In this document: positions 1-4,064 of the stretch, in pieces
Layout of the letters: every line of letters begins with the position of its first letter
How positions within the stretch are numbered: the first letter of the stretch is position 1
Source: Chloroflexota bacterium
GTDB lineage: Bacteria > Chloroflexota > Anaerolineae > Anaerolineales > DRKV01
Assembly: GCA_011051635.1 (NCBI GenBank)
Contig: DRKV01000349.1
Location: 1-5,963 of the forward strand
Length of the DNA stretch: 5,963 bases
Direction: 5' to 3'
Notes under the pieces: model-generated
What the model saw: only the letters and a program-made list of their open reading frames with translations
The model's database searches: none
Told to the model about the DNA's origin: nothing
Position numbers and translations under genes: made by a program

Positions 1-424
1 CCCGATAGCCTTCATGGTGTATAACACCATGTGGGCGTTGAAATTAGGCCTTCGCATGGCCGCTCCCGCCATTACCAAAGACAAACGGTGGACGCAGATG
101 ATTTACAAAGACCTCTCGCGTACCACCCTGGAATCTTTTCTCATCAGTATTGCTTCGTTGCGGCGCACTAATCTGGTGCCTCGTTTGCATGAACTGCGCG
201 TCCCCGTTATGGGAATGTACGGCTTGCTGGATAACATCGTCCATCCCAATCAATGGGAGCCGATTTGCGCCCAAGCGCAGCAACCGCGCGTTGAGCGTTT
301 TGAGCAGTCCGGGCACTTCGTGATGCTGGATGAACCGGAACGTTTCATGCGGACCCTGAAAGACTTCCTTGATGAAGGCAGGAAACGCCCCGTCCGTCTG
401 ACCGGCGGTTCGGATACAGGCTGA
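1..424 (+). CDS. Alpha/beta hydrolase, C-terminal part (5' end outside window)
   Basis: The reading frame is open from the left edge (first full codon at position 2) to TGA at 422-424, so only about 140 C-terminal residues are seen. They fit the last third of an alpha/beta-hydrolase fold. A strand of the type RVPVMGMYGLLDNIV carries the expected acidic residue (Asp codon at 230-232). About 28 residues later comes SGHFVMLDEPERF, with the expected catalytic His (codon 314-316) and the usual E-P-E-R-F helix, followed by a final helix ending FLDEG. The nucleophile elbow (G-x-S-x-G) would lie upstream and cannot be checked, so catalytic competence and substrate are unknown. The last 15 or so residues are basic and polar and look like a loose tail. 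Two hairpins follow the stop codon, and the next gene has its own promoter candidate, so this gene probably ends an upstream transcription unit. Family confidence is high, function unknown. Confidence 0.8.
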   Translation, partial: PIAFMVYNTMWALKLGLRMAAPAITKDKRWTQMIYKDLSRTTLESFLISIASLRRTNLVPRLHELRVPVMGMYGLLDNIVHPNQWEPICAQAQQPRVERFEQSGHFVMLDEPERFMRTLKDFLDEGRKRPVRLTGGSDTG

Positions 425-463
425 ACCACAATAGCGAGGGAAGCCATTTGTAAGGTATGCAAA

Positions 464-484
464 CCGGCGCAAGATTTGCGCTGG
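464..484 (+). terminator. Hairpin after the hydrolase gene, possible weak terminator
   Basis: CCGGCGCA (464-471) pairs with TGCGCTGG (477-484) around a 5-base loop, giving an 8-bp GC-rich stem with one G-T wobble. It lies 40 bases after the hydrolase stop codon. The following tract is only CTTTG, so it is a poor intrinsic terminator on its own. Confidence 0.4.
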
Positions 485-509
485 CTTTGATGTCGTTCCC
501 GATGTGTGC

Positions 510-538
510 GGGGGATGGGTGGTATGAGGCCATCCCCC
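510..538 (+). terminator. Second hairpin, perfect 9-bp stem, possible terminator
   Basis: GGGGGATGG (510-518) pairs perfectly with CCATCCCCC (530-538) around an 11-base loop. The stem is strong, but the downstream sequence (TTGTGCTCTCTT) is only moderately T-rich. It sits 26 bases after the first hairpin, between the hydrolase and the next promoter candidate, which fits a tandem transcription end. A structured leader element is possible but nothing else supports it. Confidence 0.45.
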
Positions 539-548
539 TTGTGCTCTC

Positions 549-591
549 TTCAGGAGTTGCATAAAACTTACCCGGATTTGCAATTCCTGAA
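549..591. promoter_or_regulatory. 12-bp inverted repeat overlapping the -35 region, candidate operator
   Basis: TTCAGGAGTTGC (549-560) and GCAATTCCTGAA (580-591) are inverted copies that pair over 12 positions with a single G-T wobble, separated by 19 bases. The half-site centres are 31 bp apart, close to three helical turns, which suits a dimeric or tetrameric DNA-binding protein. The right half covers the -35 position of the promoter candidate whose -10 is at 607-612. As RNA it could also form a hairpin with a 19-base loop, but the predicted transcription start lies downstream, so a DNA site is the better reading for the 648 gene. The binding protein is unknown. Confidence 0.4.
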
Positions 592-612
592 AAGCACCTT
601 GCGCCGTATAAT
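584..612 (+). promoter_or_regulatory. Sigma-70-type promoter candidate for the 648-3014 gene pair
   Basis: A perfect -10 box, TATAAT, lies at 607-612. The hexamer 17 bases upstream (TTCCTG, 584-589) matches the -35 consensus only in its first two bases, and there is no extended -10 TG. A start of transcription near 619 would give a leader of about 28 bases before the ATG at 648. The weak -35 box and the inverted repeat over it suggest a regulated promoter, possibly needing an activator. Confidence 0.5.
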
Positions 613-647
613 GCAAGCGGTCTGTCCCTGCCCTGAGCGCTTCCGCG

Positions 648-1928
648 ATGTTCAAGATTATTATCAGACACCCCAGAAAACTGCCTCCTTTCAACGAACC
701 CGCGCGGGATTTGCGTATTCAAAACAAACCCCTGTGGTTGTATCAGCGCGATGTGCTCGCCCCCCATACGCACCGGGAAGTGGAAATCGGGCCGGAAGAC
801 GCCATCCCGCAAATTTCCGGGGAGTGTATCGTCTACCGGGACAATCTCTTCTTCGATGAACACTACGTCACCGAATTCCTGAAGCAAGCCAGAGCCAGCG
901 GGAAACCCCGACAGGCGGCCTTCACAATCGATGACCCGGCCTTTCGGGAACATGCTCTCCCGCTTTCGACCTCCTTCACCCAGAAAGGCGCGTATTATCT
1001 GGCAGATTTCTGGTACTATCCCGACGGGCCGACGGAGGAGGCGGAACCTCTCGTCATCGATTTGCAGGCCCGGGAAATCGGTTACTACCATGTGCCCGTT
1101 TATATGGCCAGCGAGCAAGGGGACCTGGTTTTCCAGGTTCCGCTGCGGGGTTTTCTGGCGATTGACAGTTGGGTGCATATTTTCATTGCCGACGTTGTTT
1201 TCGGTCTCTTCGCCCGCGGAGCGCGCTTCGAAGAGCAACTCAACAAAGACCCCTGGACGAAGTTGCGCGTCTTGGGAAAGGCTCTGTACGAAGGCAAACA
1301 AGTGCTGGAATGTTCCGAGGTGGTCAAAATCGGGCGCAACTGTGTGATTGACCCGACAGCCGTCATCCACGGGCCGACCACTATCGGGGATAATGTGACC
1401 ATCAATGCCGGGGCAGTCATCGAGAACTGCATCATCGGCGACAACGTCAACGTTTCCCAGGACTGTCAACTGATGCTCTCGGTGGTGGGCGACGGTGCTT
1501 TCTTGCCGTTCCGAGCATCGCTCTTTATGACCACCTTGATGGATAACAGCATGGTGGCGCAGAATACTTGTTTGCAGATGTGTGTGGTGGGGCGGAACAC
1601 TTTTTTGGGAGCCGGCTCCACCTTCACGGATTACAACCTGCTCCCCAAGCCTATCCTGGCTCTGGATGGTGACGAGCGCCTCAAACCGGCGAACCGCCCT
1701 GTCCTGGGTGGATGCGTGGGGCACAACTGCCGCATCGGTTCGGGGATGATTATCTTCCCTGCCCGCACGATTGAATCGGATGTGGTGCTGTTTGCTTCGC
1801 CGGAGCGGCGCGTCATCAGCAAGAATGTCTCTTTTGAGGAGAGCGACCACCACGGAACCTCGGCGGAACACCTGCACCGCCGTCTGTATCCCAGAGATGA
1901 CGAGGGCGGCGGCGAGGAATCGTGGTAA
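648..1928 (+). CDS. Left-handed beta-helix (hexapeptide repeat) protein with a GlmU-like layout, 426 aa
   Basis: The N-terminal part (about residues 1-215) has no motif I can assign firmly; a stretch reading VYRDNLFFDEHYVTEFL loosely recalls the degenerate N-terminal region of GlmU-like proteins. From about residue 228 to 385 there are clear hexapeptide turns (IGRNCV, IDPTAV, IHGPTT, IGDNVT, INAGAV, then CIIGDNVNV), a break with longer loops, and a last group around GHNCRIGSGMIIFPARTI. This is the left-handed parallel beta-helix of acyltransferases and of sugar-nucleotide enzymes such as GlmU. The C-terminal 35 residues are acidic and histidine-rich and probably disordered. The ATG at 648 is the first in frame after a stop at 609-611; its ribosome binding site is weak. 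The acyl-ACP reductase gene begins 6 bases after the stop codon, so the two are probably co-transcribed. It could be an acyltransferase, a nucleotidyltransferase relative or a scaffold. No catalytic His could be assigned. Confidence 0.8.
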   Translation: MFKIIIRHPRKLPPFNEPARDLRIQNKPLWLYQRDVLAPHTHREVEIGPEDAIPQISGECIVYRDNLFFDEHYVTEFLKQARASGKPRQAAFTIDDPAFREHALPLSTSFTQKGAYYLADFWYYPDGPTEEAEPLVIDLQAREIGYYHVPVYMASEQGDLVFQVPLRGFLAIDSWVHIFIADVVFGLFARGARFEEQLNKDPWTKLRVLGKALYEGKQVLECSEVVKIGRNCVIDPTAVIHGPTTIGDNVTINAGAVIENCIIGDNVNVSQDCQLMLSVVGDGAFLPFRASLFMTTLMDNSMVAQNTCLQMCVVGRNTFLGAGSTFTDYNLLPKPILALDGDERLKPANRPVLGGCVGHNCRIGSGMIIFPARTIESDVVLFASPERRVISKNVSFEESDHHGTSAEHLHRRLYPRDDEGGGEESW

Positions 1929-1934
1929 ACGGGT

Positions 1935-3014
1935 ATGGATGCGTTTGCTTTCATCATTCATCCCATAGACCCCAAACGGGATGTCAGCCGTAAATTCCCT
2001 CTCCTGGGACGGCTTCTCTCAGAGCGGCAAATTCATTTCTTTTCAACGTTTTTCCCGCCCGTTTACATCTCCGAGATAGAAGGAATTACCTCCCAGGCTA
2101 CCGGCAAGCAAATCAAGGGCTGGTTCGTGGCCTGTCCTTTCACCCCTCAGCGTATGCTGGAATTGCCGGAACGCACGGTCTATCGTAAAATTATCCAGAC
2201 AGGCCGTTTGGCTGAAAAATTGGGCGCACAAATGCTGGGATTGGGTGCCTTTACCTCAGTGGTTGGGGATGGCGGCATCACTATTGCCCGCGCCCTGGAT
2301 GTGCCCGTGACGACCGGCGATGCCTACACGGTGGCGATAGCCGTGGACGCCGTCCGAGAGGCCGCCCGCTTGATGGAGATAGACATGCGGGAGGCTGTCG
2401 CCGCGGTGGTGGGCGCTACCGGAGCCATTGGGCGGGTGTGCGCCGAATTACTGGCCGACGAAGTTGCTGAATTGTATCTTGTTGCCCGCCGCAAGCCCCC
2501 CCTGGAAATGCTGCGGGAGCATATCCAGGCCGGGGACGTATCTGCCCGTGTACATGCCAGCGTTGATATGGGCGTTTTGCGGCATGTCGACCTCATTCTC
2601 ACCGTTACCAGCGCGGTGGATACCGTCATTGACCCCCGCACCCTGAAGCCCGGAAGCGTGGTCTGTGACGTTGCCCGCCCCAGGGACATCTCCGCGCAGG
2701 TGGCTGCCCAACGAGACGACATCCTGGTGATTGACGGCGGGATGGTGGAAGTGCCCGGCCCGGTGGACTTCCATTTTGACTTTGGCTTTCCGCCCGGCAA
2801 GGCCTATGCCTGCATGGCTGAGACCATGGCCCTGACTTTGGAGGGCCGTTTTGAAGATTACACGCTTGGCAAACACATTACCCGTCAGCGAGTGGACGAG
2901 ATTGCCGCGATTGCCAGCAAACACGGCTTTCGATTGAGCGGCTTCCGCTCCTTTGAACGTCCGGTTACGGAAGAGCAAATCGCCCGTGTCCGCAAAGCCG
3001 CGGGCAGGCGGTAG
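1935..3014 (+). CDS. Long-chain acyl-ACP reductase (AAR) homologue, fatty-aldehyde forming, 359 aa
   Basis: The protein aligns by eye along its length with cyanobacterial acyl-ACP reductase (about 340 aa), which uses NADPH to reduce fatty acyl-ACP to the aldehyde. Shared landmarks in order are: an N-terminal RDVSRKF segment; SQATGKQIKG (residues 53-62); LGAFTSVVGDGG (103-114); TTGDAYT (126-132); the dinucleotide-binding GATGAIG (160-166) of a Rossmann domain; IDPRTLKPG; VIDGGMVEVPG (265-275); and YACMAETMALTLEG, whose Cys293 matches the active-site Cys294 reported for the Synechococcus elongatus enzyme. A closing HGFRLSGF also matches. The enzyme therefore looks intact. It starts 6 bases after the upstream stop codon and in the same frame. 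GAGGAA at 1914-1919 is a somewhat distant ribosome binding site, so translation coupling is likely. No aldehyde deformylating oxygenase gene is seen beside it, unlike many cyanobacteria. The product may be reduced to an alcohol or used for ether lipids or waxes (inference). A distant relative with another acyl substrate cannot be excluded. Confidence 0.88.
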   Translation: MDAFAFIIHPIDPKRDVSRKFPLLGRLLSERQIHFFSTFFPPVYISEIEGITSQATGKQIKGWFVACPFTPQRMLELPERTVYRKIIQTGRLAEKLGAQMLGLGAFTSVVGDGGITIARALDVPVTTGDAYTVAIAVDAVREAARLMEIDMREAVAAVVGATGAIGRVCAELLADEVAELYLVARRKPPLEMLREHIQAGDVSARVHASVDMGVLRHVDLILTVTSAVDTVIDPRTLKPGSVVCDVARPRDISAQVAAQRDDILVIDGGMVEVPGPVDFHFDFGFPPGKAYACMAETMALTLEGRFEDYTLGKHITRQRVDEIAAIASKHGFRLSGFRSFERPVTEEQIARVRKAAGRR

Positions 3015-3023
3015 CGGGCAGGC
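3000..3023 (+). repeat. Short direct repeat across the reductase stop codon
   Basis: GCGGGCAGGC occurs at 3000-3009 and again at 3014-3023, 14 bases apart, covering the last codons and the stop codon of the reductase gene. It may be a small duplication that shaped the C-terminus (AAGRR). It is too short to call a mobile element. Confidence 0.55.
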
Positions 3024-3040
3024 AGTTCTCAGCCCTCGCC

Positions 3041-3082
3041 CGTTGTCCGTTGTCTGTCGTCCGTCGTCCATCGTCCATCATC
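3041..3082 (+). repeat. Six tandem heptamers, consensus YRTYRTC
   Basis: Six consecutive 7-base units fill 3041-3082: CGTTGTC twice, TGTCGTC, CGTCGTC, CATCGTC, CATCATC. All differences between units are transitions, and the array decays downstream into TGCACTC and CATC-rich sequence. It lies in the gap between the reductase and the response regulator and has no reading-frame role. Heptamer arrays of this kind are known from cyanobacteria (STRR repeats), and similar GTC/GAC-rich arrays probably occur in other filamentous phyla; that link is from memory. Confidence 0.8.
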
Positions 3083-3138
3083 TGCACTCATCCTCATCTC
3101 CCCGCGGCGCCGCATTTTGCCGCACACATTTCCTCTTC

Positions 3139-3144
3139 AGGAGG
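3139..3144 (+). promoter_or_regulatory. Strong Shine-Dalgarno site that fixes the response regulator start
   Basis: AGGAGG at 3139-3144 is a full consensus site, 5 bases before the ATG at 3150. It decides between this ATG and an in-frame TTG at 3117, which would add 11 residues unlike any receiver domain N-terminus. It is much stronger than the sites before the other genes here, so this gene is probably well translated. Confidence 0.9.
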
Positions 3145-3149
3145 CTGCT

Positions 3150-4049
3150 ATGGGAAAATCCCGTATTTTGATTGTCGAAGATGATTTCGACATCTCCAAC
3201 ATGCTGCGCATTTACTTCAGCGCTCAGGGCTATGATGTGGAAATAGCCCCGCGCGGTTCTGATGCGCTCGAAAAAACCCGGCATGGGATGCCGCACCTGA
3301 TTGTGCTGGACATCATGCTGCCGGATATAGACGGCTATGAAGTCTGCCGCACGCTGCGCACCAATACGCGCACCAGCCATATTCCCGTCATCTTTCTCAC
3401 CCAAAAGGACGAGCGCGGCGATAAACTTCAGGGGTTGGAACTGGGCGCTGACGACTACATCACCAAGCCCTTCGATATCGAGGAACTCAAATTACGCGTC
3501 CAGAATGCCATCATGCGCGCCGAGCGCGAAAATCTGCGCGACCCGCGCTCCGGCCTGCCCTCCGGCAGGCTCATCGAGGAGCAACTGCGCCGCATCATCC
3601 GCCAGGATGGCTGGGCCTTCATGGACGTGCGCATCAACCACTTTGGGCCGTTCAAGGAAGTGTACGGTTTTGTGGCCGGTGATGATGTCCTCCGCTTTAC
3701 CGCCATGCTGATGGGCGAGGTGGTAGATGAACTGGGTACTCCGGATGATTTCATCGGACACGCCGGAGGGGACAACTTCATCATCATCACCACGGAAGAC
3801 AAAGCCCCCGCCGTTCGGGAGCGTCTCAAAACCCGCTTTGCCGAAGAAGTCCAGACCCAGTACAACTTCATTGACCGCGAGCAGGGCTTCATCATGGCCA
3901 GTGATGAGAGCGGGAACCTGGTGCAGATGCCCTTGATGACGCTGGCAATCGGCGTTGTCACTCCCTCGGAATACGAATTCGCTGACATACGTGAAATCAC
4001 CGAATTGGCTGCTGAGGCGCGGCGCAAAGATACGTTGGGCAGCCAATAA
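3150..4049 (+). CDS. Response regulator: receiver domain plus degenerate GGDEF domain, 299 aa
   Basis: Residues 1-120 are a complete receiver domain: acidic pair Asp11/Asp12 after ILIVE, phospho-acceptor Asp54 in VLDIMLPDIDGYE, Thr84, and Lys106 in the ITKPF motif. Residues about 131-270 resemble a diguanylate cyclase: DPRSGLPSGRLIEEQL corresponds to the usual D-x-L-T-G-L-P-N-R start, and YGFVAGDDVL to YGH-x-x-GD-x-VL. The catalytic parts are altered. The signature reads GGDNF (206-210) instead of GGDEF, and the DIDHFK stretch reads RINHFG (161-166), losing the metal-binding Asp. The domain is therefore probably not a cyclase and may bind a nucleotide or a protein partner (inference). The sensor gene starts 15 bases downstream, which suggests one signalling operon. 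No DNA-binding domain is present, so output is likely through protein contact. The start is set by a perfect ribosome binding site. Confidence 0.93.
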   Translation: MGKSRILIVEDDFDISNMLRIYFSAQGYDVEIAPRGSDALEKTRHGMPHLIVLDIMLPDIDGYEVCRTLRTNTRTSHIPVIFLTQKDERGDKLQGLELGADDYITKPFDIEELKLRVQNAIMRAERENLRDPRSGLPSGRLIEEQLRRIIRQDGWAFMDVRINHFGPFKEVYGFVAGDDVLRFTAMLMGEVVDELGTPDDFIGHAGGDNFIIITTEDKAPAVRERLKTRFAEEVQTQYNFIDREQGFIMASDESGNLVQMPLMTLAIGVVTPSEYEFADIREITELAAEARRKDTLGSQ

Positions 4050-4064
4050 CGAGGCCGCAACCTC

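Noticed and set aside
506..859. A 117-codon + strand frame starting in the second hairpin
   Set aside because: It overlaps the promoter candidate and the start of the hexapeptide gene in another frame and shows no motif or ribosome binding site.
345..1961. A 538-codon open frame on the - strand opposite the hexapeptide gene
   Set aside because: Its translation has no recognisable motif and is rich in Arg, His and Gly as expected for an antisense shadow, while the + strand frame carries clear hexapeptide repeats.
1935..3014. Shikimate/quinate dehydrogenase
   Set aside because: The Rossmann domain is related, but the LGAFTS, TTG and Cys293 segments match acyl-ACP reductase and are not features of shikimate dehydrogenase.
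2448..3071. A 207-codon open frame on the - strand opposite the reductase gene
   Set aside because: It lies opposite a well-supported gene, starts inside the heptamer repeat, and shows no family motif.
3041..3082. CRISPR array
   Set aside because: The units are 7 bases long and directly adjacent, with no spacers.
3104..3113. Palindrome GCGGCGCCGC followed by ATTTTG as a terminator
   Set aside because: A perfect palindrome without a loop cannot form a stable stem as RNA, and the T-tract is only four bases long.
3117..3149. Upstream TTG start for the response regulator
   Set aside because: The AGGAGG site at 3139-3144 is spaced for the ATG at 3150, and receiver domains start directly with the RILIVEDD-type strand.
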